Shown here one piece after another: positions 52,807 through 61,809 of a stretch of 64,000 nt of DNA. Position 1 is the stretch's first letter, and each line of letters begins with the position of its first letter. The stretch is from NCBI RefSeq assembly GCF_001643775.1, contig NZ_CP011402.1, positions 2,382,251-2,446,250 on the forward strand, written 5' to 3'. The DNA is from Denitrobacterium detoxificans. GTDB lineage: Bacteria; Actinomycetota; Coriobacteriia; Coriobacteriales; Eggerthellaceae. A model generated the notes under the pieces. It was not told where the DNA came from and ran no database searches. It was given only the letters and a program-made list of their open reading frames with translations. A program made the translations under genes and the position numbers.

Positions 52807-53457
52807 ATGGCAGCACTTCCCTATTACGGTTCCTACGCCCTCTTCCAGGCACACAGCAAGAAGGAGGGCGCGGCGCTGCTAGGCGCAGACAACATCATCG
52901 GCGCCGTATGCGAGATCGTCTTCAATACCGACAAAAGCGGCCATACCTCCGTCGATGTTTACAACCCGTTCGGTGCAAACATCGGCAAGATTCAGGGCAA
53001 GGAAGCCGAAGACCTGCTGGTATGCAAGGCCAAGGGCTGGACGATGCATGCCATCCTGGTTTGCACGTACTATTCCGAAAAGCCCGAGCCGGGAAACTAC
53101 TGGGGCGAAATTGCCCTCGTGTGCTTCCCCAACGACGATAACGCCGCTTCCTTCGAAGCGTTTACCGTGGCAGTTGCCCACATGATTGGCGAAGGTAAGC
53201 GTGTTGAAGTTGACCTTGCCGCGAAGGGCATCGAGCAAGTCGTCGAAAACAATGGCAGTTGGCTTCCCTCGGGGCGTGTTGCCAAGCTGGACCTGGAACC
53301 TGGCACCGCCGTAATCAAGGATCACATGACGGCATCCGAATCGCTTATCGAGATGTCGCGCGCTCGCAACAAAGGTTGCCTGGTTGGCGGATGGCTCTTC
53401 ATCATCCTGCTCGTTGTAGGAGCCTTCTTCCTTATCAAGGGATTGTTCGGGTTCTAG
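52807..53457 (+). CDS. Uncharacterised tail-anchored protein
   Basis: A protein of 216 residues. No signal peptide; one hydrophobic segment at the very C-terminus (CLVGGWLFIILLVVGAFFLIKG, ~191-212) suggests a tail-anchored protein with its ~190-residue domain in the cytoplasm. The domain is compact, with repeated beta-strand pattern (VDVYNPFGANIGKIQGKEAEDLLVCKAKGW), but I recognise no family. It is divergent from the DinG-like gene and ends at a bidirectional terminator. A GAGGAG site precedes the ATG. Confidence 0.6.
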   Translation: MAALPYYGSYALFQAHSKKEGAALLGADNIIGAVCEIVFNTDKSGHTSVDVYNPFGANIGKIQGKEAEDLLVCKAKGWTMHAILVCTYYSEKPEPGNYWGEIALVCFPNDDNAASFEAFTVAVAHMIGEGKRVEVDLAAKGIEQVVENNGSWLPSGRVAKLDLEPGTAVIKDHMTASESLIEMSRARNKGCLVGGWLFIILLVVGAFFLIKGLFGF

Positions 53458-53489
53458 CCCGCACTCACCGTTCGCAGATCAAATAGAAA

Positions 53490-53525
53490 GAGCCTGCTTC
53501 CCTTGCGGAGGCAGGCTCATTTTCT
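53490..53525. terminator. Bidirectional terminator between convergent genes
   Basis: GAGCCTGC (53490-53497) pairs with GCAGGCTC (53511-53518), followed by ATTTTCTT; the left flank is A-rich, so it can also end ddl on the minus strand. Confidence 0.7.
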
Positions 53526-53541
53526 TGCTTGAGAGAAATCG

Positions 53542-54480
53542 CTATTCGAGCGCCAGTTCGATGAGCTTCGTGCACAGCTGCGGGAAGTCCATACCCGCAA
53601 CGCGCGCGGCATCAGGCAGCAGCGACGTTGCAGTCATGCCGGGAATGGTGTTGGTTTCCAGCACCCAACACGTGCCGTCTTCGCCCAGGATGATATCGGT
53701 ACGAGAAACGCCGCGGCAATTCAGCGCCTTATGAGCCGCCAAGGCAGTCTGCTGAACCTTCTGGGTAAGATCCTCGGAAAGACGCGCGGGGCAAATGTGG
53801 TCGGAACCACCGGCTGCGTACTTCGATTCGAAGTCGTAGAACTCGCCCAGCTGGGGAACGATCTCGATAACGGGCAGCGCCTTCGGGTTGGCATTGCCAA
53901 GCACGGCAACGGTAAGCTCGGTGCCCGACACATACGTCTCAACAACGACCTTATTGTCCATTTCGAAGTCGGCGTCGATTGCCTTCTGCAGCTCTTCCGC
54001 ACCCTCGACAATGGAAACGCCCAGCGCGCTACCCTCGGTAGCGGGCTTTACCACCACGTGATTGCCGAGCTTCTGAATGATTTCCTCTGCGCTCATTTCA
54101 TTGGCAGAACGCAGCGTAACCGACTGCGGCGTCGTAATGCCGTCTTCGATGTAATGAACCTTCGCCTTGGCCTTGTCGATAGCCGTAGCACTCGACCAAA
54201 CGCCAGGACCGGTATACGGCAGGTTAATGGTTTCCAGAAAGCCCTGCATCGTGCCATCTTCGCCGTGCTTGCCATGCAGGCACAGGAAGGCAACATCGAA
54301 CGAACCCCTAATGAGCTCAACAAGGTCCTCGGAGTTCGCCGGATCAAATTCGGTAACCGAAAAACCAGCAGCACGAAGCGCCTCGCCCGCACCCTTACCG
54401 GACTGCAGCGAGATTTCCCTTTCGCCGCTCGTACCGCCCGCGAGCAAAGCGACCTTGATGTTCTGAGGAATGAGTTCCAT
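53542..54480 (-). CDS. ddl: D-alanine--D-alanine ligase
   Basis: A protein of 312 residues of the ATP-grasp family. GGTSGEREISLQSG (N-terminal loop), CLHGKHGEDGTMQG, VVKPATEGSALGVS and LETNTIPGMTATSLLP are canonical. The omega-loop reads FYDFESKY, keeping the Lys-Tyr pair that favours D-Ala over D-lactate, so normal D-Ala-D-Ala termini are expected. It makes the dipeptide for MurF. The start at 54480 gives the usual length; a longer frame to 54684 would run under rlmN. It is divergent from rlmN. Confidence 0.9.
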   Translation of the reverse strand: MELIPQNIKVALLAGGTSGEREISLQSGKGAGEALRAAGFSVTEFDPANSEDLVELIRGSFDVAFLCLHGKHGEDGTMQGFLETINLPYTGPGVWSSATAIDKAKAKVHYIEDGITTPQSVTLRSANEMSAEEIIQKLGNHVVVKPATEGSALGVSIVEGAEELQKAIDADFEMDNKVVVETYVSGTELTVAVLGNANPKALPVIEIVPQLGEFYDFESKYAAGGSDHICPARLSEDLTQKVQQTALAAHKALNCRGVSRTDIILGEDGTCWVLETNTIPGMTATSLLPDAARVAGMDFPQLCTKLIELALE

Positions 54481-54584
54481 ATACCCTTCTTTAGACAATT
54501 TGGATTGATTGATACCCCGAAGCGCGTAGGTCTCGCGCGCTCTGTAATTCGCGAAGAGTATACCAAAGCGACTTTGCCATTCCG

Positions 54585-54590
54585 TATAAT
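54585..54590 (+). promoter_or_regulatory. TATAAT -10 box placed for a leaderless rlmN transcript
   Basis: A perfect TATAAT ends seven bases before the rlmN ATG at 54598 and no ribosome site lies in between, so transcription would start at or next to the ATG. A convincing -35 box is not visible. Confidence 0.55.
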
Positions 54591-54597
54591 ACCCAGC

Positions 54598-55644
54598 ATG
54601 ACCACAGCAATAGAAACATACGCCCCCAGCGAATTTGAAGCGCTCGTAAAGAGCCTGGGGCAACCGCGCTTTCGCGCCAAGCAACTCTTCCAGTGGATTT
54701 ACGGCAAAGGTGCCACGTCATACGACGAAATGAGCAACCTGCCCGCCGCCATGCGCGCACAACTCGCTGAAGAGGCTCCCCTGCACATCCCCGAAGTCGT
54801 CGACAAACGCGTGTCGAAAGATGGCTCCCGCAAGTATTTGCTAAAGCTTGCCGACGGAAACCTGATTGAAACCGTTGGCATTCCCTCACGCGACGACAAT
54901 GCCTCGGGTGACCCCCGCAGACTTTCGGTCTGCTTTTCGACGCAGGTTGGCTGTTCGATGGCCTGCGCATTTTGCGCCACTGGTACCGAAGGCTTCACGC
55001 GCAATCTTCTGCCTGGCGAAATGGCACAGCAATTGTTGGCAGTTAGCCGCGATTTCGGTATGCGCATCACCAACGCCGTAGCCATGGGTCAAGGCGAACC
55101 GTTTCTAAACTACGACAACGTGATCGCAGCGCTGAAAATACTGAACCATCCCGATGGCCTTGCCATTGGAGCGCGCCATATTACCGTGTCTACGTGTGGC
55201 ATCGTGAAGGGCATTCGGGCATTTGGCGTAGAACCGGAACAGTACACGCTTGCCCTCTCGCTTCATTCCGCCAACCAATCCACGAGGGACGAACTCATGC
55301 CTCGCTGCGCGAGCACCCCGCTACCCAAACTCAAGGATGCGCTCAAAGACTACTACGAGCATGCGGGTAGGCGCATAAGCCTCGAGTACTTGCTCATCGA
55401 AGGCAAGAACGATGACAGCGCACACATCCACGCGCTCATTGATTACTGCAAGGGATTGCATGTTCACGTTAACTTGCTTCCCATGAACGATGTTGAGGGA
55501 AGCCCCTTCAAGGCAACGTCAAAATCGACCCTGAATCAATGGATGCGAGAGCTCGAAGATGCTCATATTCGCGTAAGCATACGCGATTCGCGAGGAAGCG
55601 ACATAGACGGCGCCTGCGGCCAACTTAAGAACAGACTGGGGTAA
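54598..55644 (+). CDS. rlmN: 23S rRNA (adenine-2503-C2)-methyltransferase, radical SAM
   Basis: A protein of 348 residues. The radical-SAM motif is CSMACAFC; the N-terminal YGKGATSYDEMSNLP and the C-terminal IRDSRGSDIDGACGQL segments are RlmN hallmarks, the last carrying the reactive Cys. It methylates A2503 of 23S rRNA and A37 of some tRNAs. ATG at 54598 is chosen by homology; it has no Shine-Dalgarno, in line with a leaderless mRNA. Confidence 0.93.
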   Translation: MTTAIETYAPSEFEALVKSLGQPRFRAKQLFQWIYGKGATSYDEMSNLPAAMRAQLAEEAPLHIPEVVDKRVSKDGSRKYLLKLADGNLIETVGIPSRDDNASGDPRRLSVCFSTQVGCSMACAFCATGTEGFTRNLLPGEMAQQLLAVSRDFGMRITNAVAMGQGEPFLNYDNVIAALKILNHPDGLAIGARHITVSTCGIVKGIRAFGVEPEQYTLALSLHSANQSTRDELMPRCASTPLPKLKDALKDYYEHAGRRISLEYLLIEGKNDDSAHIHALIDYCKGLHVHVNLLPMNDVEGSPFKATSKSTLNQWMRELEDAHIRVSIRDSRGSDIDGACGQLKNRLG

Positions 55645-55664
55645 GCACCCATTTTCAATCAAAA

Positions 55665-55699
55665 GACCCCCTGAGAAAGGCTCTCAGGGGGTCAATTTT
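55665..55699. terminator. Bidirectional terminator between rlmN and parB
   Basis: A 12-bp perfect stem (55665-55676 with 55682-55693) is followed by AATTTTTT to the right and preceded by AAAA to the left, so it serves both convergent genes. Confidence 0.85.
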
Positions 55700-55718
55700 T
55701 TAGGCTTGTTTCGATAGT

Positions 55719-56936
55719 TTACAGATCGTCGCGCATGATCTGACTGAACAAGGCCTGAAGTTCATCTTCGTCTTTGAACTCGATTTCAATCTTGTTCTTG
55801 CCACGAACCGTCTTGATGCGAACGTTGGTGTGCAGGCGCTCGCGAAGACCACGCGCTGCCTTCTTGAAGGAAGCAGGCGTGGGAACGCGCTTCGCAGCCT
55901 GCGGGTTGTTCTGAGCCTGACCCGCATACAGACGAGCAAGCGCTTCCGTCTCGCGCACCGAAAGCTTTTCGTCACGCAGCTTGTTGGTAAGCTTCTGACG
56001 ACCTTCCTTCGTAGGAACGGAGAGAATTGCACGCGCATGGCCCGCGGTAATCTTCTCTTCGAACAGCAGCTGCTGAGCATCTTCGGGAAGTTCCAATAAA
56101 CGCAGTGCATTCGCGATGGTGGAACGACCCTTGGAAACGGCCTGGGCCACGTCGGACTGCGTCATGTTCTTACGTTCCATAAGGCGCTTGTAGCCGTAAG
56201 CCTCTTCGATGGGATTCAGATCGGAACGCTGAATGTTCTCAATCAGCGCAAGTTCCAGAGCCTTATCGTCAGCAACATCCTTGATGCGGATGGGGATTTC
56301 CTTCATGCCGAGAGACTTGCAAGCCTGCCAACGACGCTCACCGGCAATAATCTGGTAGCCATCGTTGTATTTGCGAACCAAGATAGGCTGCAGAAGACCT
56401 TCACGCTTGATAGACTGCGCCAGCTCCTCAATCTCAACCTTGTTGAAATTCGTACGCGGCTGGTCGGGATTAGGCTGAACGGAAGCGAGGGGAACTTCGA
56501 TATCCCCAGTCTGCTTCTTCTCTTCAACGGGCTTACGAGGCTCGCGAACCACAACACCCTTGATTTCAGCATGATCGGGCTCTTCGATATACGGCTTCGG
56601 CTTGGCAACATCGCCTTCCATAATGGCCTTGTTCGTATACTCGTCGACCTTGCGACGCGGGGGTTGGGGCTTCGAAACCTGCGGATTCGCAGGGCGCTCC
56701 TTGATGGTAGCGCTATGAGCTGCCTGTTCGGTTACTTCGGCAGTCAGCGTGGCCTTTACCTTATGCTCTGCGGGAGCAGGTTCAGGCTTCTTTTCAACCT
56801 TGGGCTCCGGCTTCGGTTCGGGAGCAGGCTGGGGCTTTTCTTCTTTCTTCTGAGGTTGAGTGTATCCAACCTCGCCCATGCTTTCGCCAAGCAGGGAATT
56901 TAGACCACGGCCGAGACCACGACGCTGGTTAGCCAC
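55719..56936 (-). CDS. parB: ParB/Spo0J chromosome-partition protein
   Basis: A protein of 405 residues. The N-terminal basic LGRGLNSLLGE is the ParA-activating peptide. A Pro/Glu/Lys-rich spacer of ~120 residues follows, then the CTP-binding ParB domain from ~145 (PNPDQPRTNF, GERRWQA, ENIQRSDLNPIEEA), the HTH that reads parS (MTQSDVAQAVSKGRSTI) and a dimerisation tail. ParB loads at parS and spreads as a CTP-dependent clamp. A GTG start overlaps the parA stop by eight bases. The long spacer makes it larger than most ParB proteins. Confidence 0.93.
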   Translation of the reverse strand: MANQRRGLGRGLNSLLGESMGEVGYTQPQKKEEKPQPAPEPKPEPKVEKKPEPAPAEHKVKATLTAEVTEQAAHSATIKERPANPQVSKPQPPRRKVDEYTNKAIMEGDVAKPKPYIEEPDHAEIKGVVVREPRKPVEEKKQTGDIEVPLASVQPNPDQPRTNFNKVEIEELAQSIKREGLLQPILVRKYNDGYQIIAGERRWQACKSLGMKEIPIRIKDVADDKALELALIENIQRSDLNPIEEAYGYKRLMERKNMTQSDVAQAVSKGRSTIANALRLLELPEDAQQLLFEEKITAGHARAILSVPTKEGRQKLTNKLRDEKLSVRETEALARLYAGQAQNNPQAAKRVPTPASFKKAARGLRERLHTNVRIKTVRGKNKIEIEFKDEDELQALFSQIMRDDL

Positions 56937-57909
56937 GGGAAATCACTTCCTTTGCCATGTTTATATAAGCCTCGGCACCTTTACCCTTGGGATCATATTC
57001 GGTAATAGGCTGACCATAGCTAGGTGCCTCGGAGAGTTTAACGGTACGGGGAATCATCGTGTCGAAAACAACCTTGCCGAAGAAACGACGAACTTCGTTC
57101 GCAACTTCACGGGCAAGCGTCGTACGACCATCGTACATAGTAAGTACGACACCGAAGATATCAAGGCTCGGATTAAGCATGCCTTTGACACGTTTCATCG
57201 AATCAAGAAGTTTTGTCACACCCTCGAGTGCGTAAAACTCGCACTGAATAGGGATGAGGAGCTTATCGGATGCGACAAGAGCATTAATCGTAAGCAAGCC
57301 CAGAGAAGGCGGGCAATCGATGAAGATGTAATCGTACTTACCACGAAGAGCACCAATGGCGTTCTTCAGACGATTCTCGCGAGCCATCTCATTTACGAGC
57401 TCTACTTCCGCACCAGCAAGATTGATGGTTGCAGGAAGAAGGTCGAGACCTTCGCTCACATCGGGAACGATAGCATCCATAACAGATACGTCATCCAGCA
57501 GCACGTCGTAGACATCATGAGCAATCTGGCTCTTATCGACGCCAAGACCACTCGTTGCGTTGCCCTGGGGATCCAAATCCACCAGCAAAACGGCCTTATT
57601 GAGTTCACCAAGCGCAGCAGATAGATTTACTGCCGTAGTGGACTTACCAACGCCGCCTTTCTGGTTGATGATCGCCATAATCTTCGTTTCACCGATAACA
57701 TGGGTTACACGTTTTTTCTGATCCATGGTCTTAATCGGCTTCATCTCGATGACTTCCTCGGTGAATTCTTCTTCAACCGGGGCAGATTCTTCGATTTCCG
57801 CCGGTTCTGGTTCCTCTACTGCAGGAACATCTTCTTCATGGTCATTCTTCGGTTCTTCGACAGTATCTAGCGGCTTTTTTTCGCGCTTAAAACTATCAAA
57901 TAGTCCCAC
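56929..57909 (-). CDS. parA: ParA/Soj partition ATPase
   Basis: A protein of 326 residues. The deviant Walker A KGGVGKST lies after an acidic N-terminal extension of ~75 residues (DTVEEPKNDHEEDVPAVEEPEP). DLDPQGNATSGLG, FIDCPPSLG and the C-terminal PSYGQPITEYDPKGKGAEAY follow. It moves ParB-parS complexes over the nucleoid. A GTG start at 57909 is preferred: AAAGGGGG lies upstream. A longer frame to 57999 would translate through a parS site. Confidence 0.9.
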   Translation of the reverse strand: MGLFDSFKREKKPLDTVEEPKNDHEEDVPAVEEPEPAEIEESAPVEEEFTEEVIEMKPIKTMDQKKRVTHVIGETKIMAIINQKGGVGKSTTAVNLSAALGELNKAVLLVDLDPQGNATSGLGVDKSQIAHDVYDVLLDDVSVMDAIVPDVSEGLDLLPATINLAGAEVELVNEMARENRLKNAIGALRGKYDYIFIDCPPSLGLLTINALVASDKLLIPIQCEFYALEGVTKLLDSMKRVKGMLNPSLDIFGVVLTMYDGRTTLAREVANEVRRFFGKVVFDTMIPRTVKLSEAPSYGQPITEYDPKGKGAEAYINMAKEVISRG

Positions 57910-57957
57910 GAGGACCCCCTTTCTTATCGGTTGCAACTGATTATACTCACGATTGAT

Positions 57958-59069
57958 TGTTTCACGTGAAACTTTCCTTTTCTTTCTTTCGATGTGCATA
58001 GATTTGTAGGCGTACGAGCTGGGTAATCAATTGTTTCACGTGAAACAATCTACAGGAGGAAGGAAATCGAGATCATTCAAGCAATGGTGAGGTCAATATC
58101 TTCGAGAGCATCTCTAAGGTCACTCATTTGCAAAGACATAGTTTCCACCTGAACCCATTCAGCTGATTGTTTCACGTGAAACACGATAGCTGTGTCTTCA
58201 ATACATTGACTTCAAGCCAAATACCCTAGCCTTTTAATTAATTGATGAGGAATGATTTGGGCACGATCGTGAAGATTATGATCCTCAACCATTTAAATCA
58301 GCTGATAGATCAATTCAATTACCGGGATTACTATCTATAGAAATACGGCAACAGAGAAGTATTAAGCCAAACAAAGGTCTGTTTACGCAATACAAACCAC
58401 TTGGTTCATTGTTTCACGTGAAACATTTCGTCCCTTATCCGTCGTCTATTTCAAGCGCAAATACAATGCTAGAGATCAACGACGAACGTAGCATTCAGCA
58501 AAAGCATCGAATGAATGAACGAAACTTGAGTTACCTCATTCATTATTAAGACACGTGCTTTGTAAAGCGACTACTCGAATGAATAATATCGCGCGCTGCT
58601 TTGATCTGATTCATGCTAAGCATGTTTCACGTGAAACAGTAATGAGACTGAACCTTAGATGCCGTAAATCATAACTACAGTATCTCGATATCAAAGTTCA
58701 TTCCACCACATCATTGGTTCCTACCTATAAAGACACTGTTAAAGGTTACACGATTCTTAACGTTATTCACTTGCCTAAGCATTTATGCAATCAATTCAAA
58801 AAGCAAGCATCAACGAATAACTCATCAAACACCTGATGTTTCACGTGAAACAACCTCACCGAAACGAGCATCTGTAATTCATTCATCGGCGTGACAAACA
58901 TCAAATGGGATATGGGATTTCAATTCTTGGGTGATAGTTGGTGTCCACAGAATCGTTTTATTTCCAATAAACTGACCTACGATGCATCCTCAACGCAATA
59001 AAACGATTCTACGAGCCACTCAGCAACGACCATATTCAATAGAAAGCTCCTGATGTTTCACGTGAAACA
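57958..59069. other. parS array, seven sites (centromere-like region)
   Basis: TGTTTCACGTGAAACA occurs at 57958 (last base T), 58032, 58168, 58410, 58623, 58837 and 59054. The last four intervals are 242, 213, 214 and 217 bases; between these sites the sequence is AT-rich and not repeated. The last site lies in the middle of a perfect 32-base palindrome (59046-59077). The gap from 57910 to 59232 contains no gene I can support; it is the ParB loading region. Confidence 0.92.
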
Positions 59070-59232
59070 TCAGGAGCATGCGAATACAACGTGGTAGCTC
59101 TAAATTTCTCTAAACTGAATTACTCGATCTTATTGAGAAGCATACATGAAAAAGAATCGCTGATAGAACTAATTACATAGTGCTTATCGGGAAAAACGAT
59201 AAATTGCAAAGCAATGATACGCGCACGGCACT

Positions 59233-59901
59233 CTACGCAAGCGGTTTCTTTTGAGCCAAGCCAACACGGCGTGGCAAACTCATCTTCGGCTTCGACGCCT
59301 TTTCAAATACGAGGACACTTCGTGACGTCTCATTATCAGAAAGCATAAACTCCCTTACGGAAACAAACTTCATACCTACCTTATTCTGAATTGTGAGTGC
59401 ACGATCGAGTTCATCTTGATACGTACCGGATTTATAGCTTATAAGCTGTCCACCCATTTTCAAAAGAGGACTCGCAAGTTCAAGCAAAACCGGCAAAGCA
59501 GCAAGAGCACGTGCGGTAACAAGCGCATACTGACCTTTGCGTTCAGAACCAAGGTCTTCGATACGGCCATGCCAGGTAGAAATACGGTCGGAAAGGCCGA
59601 GCTGTTCAATAATAGAATCCAGCTGAGCAGTCTTCTTGCCAACAGAATCAATCAAATCGAAGGGACGACCTGTAGCAATAGAGAGAGGAATACCAGGAAA
59701 ACCACCGCCGGTACCAATATCAGCTGCTTTACCTTCAGGAGCTTGAAGGACATCAGGCACTGCAGTAAGGGAATCTTCGATATGAAGCAGCCTGCCAGAC
59801 TCAGGAGAAACGATACGCGTGAGATTGGTAATCTTATTTGCTTCGATCACGAGTTCAAGATGCTTCTCAAAAAGAGAATTCTGTTCAGTAGTGAATTCCA
59901 T
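59233..59901 (-). CDS. rsmG: 16S rRNA (guanine-527-N7)-methyltransferase
   Basis: A protein of 222 residues of the GidB family. The SAM-binding motif ADIGTGGGFPGIPLSI near residue 58, plus IEDSLTAV and VTARALAALPVLLELASPLL, are family hallmarks. ATG at 59901 fits the normal length, with AAGGGG upstream; a GTG at 59940 would add 13 residues. It sits between the parS array and jag, as in many actinobacteria. Confidence 0.9.
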   Translation of the reverse strand: MEFTTEQNSLFEKHLELVIEANKITNLTRIVSPESGRLLHIEDSLTAVPDVLQAPEGKAADIGTGGGFPGIPLSIATGRPFDLIDSVGKKTAQLDSIIEQLGLSDRISTWHGRIEDLGSERKGQYALVTARALAALPVLLELASPLLKMGGQLISYKSGTYQDELDRALTIQNKVGMKFVSVREFMLSDNETSRSVLVFEKASKPKMSLPRRVGLAQKKPLA

Positions 59902-59958
59902 TGCTCCCCTTATCGAAATACGTTGCTTGTATTCTGCCACAACGCGAGGAAAAAGAGA

Positions 59959-59974
59959 TGTTTCACGTGAAACA
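59959..59974. other. parS site between rsmG and jag
   Basis: A perfect TGTTTCACGTGAAACA within a 20-base palindrome (59957-59976). It is the eighth site of the set and the one closest to the origin. Confidence 0.88.
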
Positions 59975-60022
59975 TCATGAGAGCCTGATAAATCACCCAG
60001 TAGTTCTTCCGTGGGTAAAGAT

Positions 60023-60048
60023 AAGGCCCCGTTATAAAACGGGGCCTT
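60023..60048 (-). terminator. Hairpin after jag
   Basis: AAGGCCCCGTT (60023-60033) pairs perfectly with AACGGGGCCTT (60038-60048); the minus-strand tail is only moderately T-rich. Confidence 0.55.
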
Positions 60049-60075
60049 AGAATTGATTTCAGAAGGTCAATTTTC

Positions 60076-60669
60076 TTAGTCGATTGGGGTAATCACCACA
60101 TGGCGAGCAGCGCCCTCACCCTGGGAACCCGTGTCAACCTGATCATTATCACGAAGCGCCATGTGAATGATGCGACGCTCGTAGGGAGTCATCGGACGAA
60201 GCTTGATGCTGCGACCCTGCGACAGAGCACGCTTGGCAGCGGAATGAGCGAGTGACTCAAGCTTCTCACGCTGACGATTCTTGTAGCCTTCGACATCAAC
60301 GACGACAGGATAGCGATAGCCAATCTGGCGAGAGGTGATCGAAGAGATGAGGAACTGGAGCGCATCGAGCGTCTTGCCATGACGGCCAATAAGCACTGCC
60401 AAATCATCACCGGTGATATCCAGAATGAGCTCACCTTCATCACCTTCGTACTCGTCGATGGTGACTTCGCCAAGATTGAAGTACTTCAGGATATCCTCGA
60501 GAGCGGCAATTGCGGTGTCGGCAATCTGATCAAGCTCTTCCTCGGAGATAGCATCGTCCTCAGCTGCATCTTCAGCAGCTTCGTCGACGAGTTCGTCCAC
60601 CTGCTCTTCGGAATCCTCAACGATTTCCTCGACCTCAACCTGAGCTTCCTGCTCGATTTCATCAGCCAT
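60076..60669 (-). CDS. jag: KhpB/Jag RNA-binding protein (KH and R3H domains)
   Basis: A protein of 197 residues. An acidic N-terminus of ~45 residues is followed by a KH domain with the GRHGKTLDALQ loop and an R3H domain (RPMTPYERRIIHMAL). KhpB proteins bind RNA, often with KhpA, and are classically encoded beside yidC. GAAGGAG precedes the ATG. Confidence 0.9.
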   Translation of the reverse strand: MADEIEQEAQVEVEEIVEDSEEQVDELVDEAAEDAAEDDAISEEELDQIADTAIAALEDILKYFNLGEVTIDEYEGDEGELILDITGDDLAVLIGRHGKTLDALQFLISSITSRQIGYRYPVVVDVEGYKNRQREKLESLAHSAAKRALSQGRSIKLRPMTPYERRIIHMALRDNDQVDTGSQGEGAARHVVITPID

Positions 60670-60745
60670 GTTCTACTCCTTCAAACGCGTTTTGCGGTTA
60701 TATACCAACAGTCCCGCCTGAAGAGACGGGACTGCAGTAAACATA

Positions 60746-61519
60746 TTAGCGAGACTTGGTGGGGCGCTTCTTCTTTTGCTTGCGCGTCACATCAACCTTA
60801 ACGGGCTGAGTCTCGATGATTTCAGCTTCCTTCGCTTCGTCGTTCTTACGAAGGCGAGCCATAACAACTTGCTGCTGGGTTACGCCGAACAGCGAGGAGA
60901 CACCCCAGAAGAGCAATACGCCTGCAGGCGACCCCCAACCAATCCAAAGCATGAACACCGTCATGAAGGCAGACATGATAAGCGTTTGCTTCTTCTGCGA
61001 ACTATCGGGAGTGTGCAGCTGCTGAAGAACCATGGGGGCGAACGTTGCGCCAGCGAAGATCAGCAGCAAGATGATGTACGGGATAAATGTAAGAAAACCC
61101 TGCTCAAGCGCCGTGGAAGGCGAAAGCGTAAGGTCGGGTACCAGGTGATAGAACTGATACGAAGTACCCTGCGTACGCGATCCCATTTCCTGCAGCACCT
61201 GGAACAGAGCAACAAAGATAGGCATCTGAAGCAGGATAGGCAGGCAGCCGGCAAGGGGATTGAACTTAGCATCAGCGTACAGCTTCTGCATTTCCTCTTG
61301 CATACGCGGCTGATCGTCGGCGTACTTCGTCTGAATCTCCTGGATGAGAGGCTGAACCTTCTGCATCTGGTAGGAAGACTTGATCTGCTTCTGCATGAGA
61401 GGCATGAGAATCAAACGGAAGATGAGGGTAATGACCATAATGGCCATACCCCAGTCCTGGAATACCGAGTAAAAAGAACTGATACACCAGAAGATAAAGT
61501 CTTTAAATGCGTCCCACAT
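60746..61519 (-). CDS. yidC: YidC/Oxa1 membrane-protein insertase
   Basis: A protein of 257 residues with five TM helices (the Gram-positive type without a large periplasmic domain). The cytoplasmic hairpin carries QKIQ-like LMQKQIKSSYQMQKVQPLIQEIQTKYADD, followed by FNPLAGCLPILLQMPIFVALFQVL. The Lys/Arg-rich tail KKKRPTKSR may contact ribosomes. It inserts proteins alone or with SecYEG. Confidence 0.93.
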   Translation of the reverse strand: MWDAFKDFIFWCISSFYSVFQDWGMAIMVITLIFRLILMPLMQKQIKSSYQMQKVQPLIQEIQTKYADDQPRMQEEMQKLYADAKFNPLAGCLPILLQMPIFVALFQVLQEMGSRTQGTSYQFYHLVPDLTLSPSTALEQGFLTFIPYIILLLIFAGATFAPMVLQQLHTPDSSQKKQTLIMSAFMTVFMLWIGWGSPAGVLLFWGVSSLFGVTQQQVVMARLRKNDEAKEAEIIETQPVKVDVTRKQKKKRPTKSR

Positions 61520-61563
61520 CTAAGGATTATCCTTTCATCAGATAATCTATATCCCTAAGCAAC

Positions 61564-61797
61564 TTACGGCACCGGGTCATACCCATGGGGTCCACCCGGA
61601 TGACACTTCAATATGCGCTTGGCTGCTAGAACGAATCCCTTGCAAAAGCCATATCGCTTGAAAGCAATGATCGCATACTGAGAACATGTAGGCTCAAATC
61701 TGCAGCATCCGGGAAAAAGAGGGGATAGGGCCATCTGATAGAAGCGCACAAGCGCCACCGCAATGCGTACGGGGATGCTCTTACGCTCGCTGACCAT
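61564..61797 (-). CDS. yidD: Membrane-protein insertion efficiency factor
   Basis: A protein of 77 residues with the YidD signature: RFYQMALSPLFPGCCRFEPTCSQYAIIAFKRYGFCKGF and a C-terminal CHPGGPHGYDPVP. It lies between rnpA and yidC, 12 bases after rnpA, as is usual. Confidence 0.92.
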   Translation of the reverse strand: MVSERKSIPVRIAVALVRFYQMALSPLFPGCCRFEPTCSQYAIIAFKRYGFCKGFVLAAKRILKCHPGGPHGYDPVP

Positions 61798-61809
61798 GTC
61801 CGTTATTCC

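Noticed and set aside
53542..54480. D-Ala-D-Lac ligase giving intrinsic vancomycin resistance
   Set aside because: The omega-loop keeps the Lys-Tyr pair typical of D-Ala-D-Ala ligases.
57958..59974. Evenly spaced identical repeats as a CRISPR array
   Set aside because: The repeats are 16-base perfect palindromes identical to parS, intervals are ~214 bases, and parA/parB adjoin. No cas genes.
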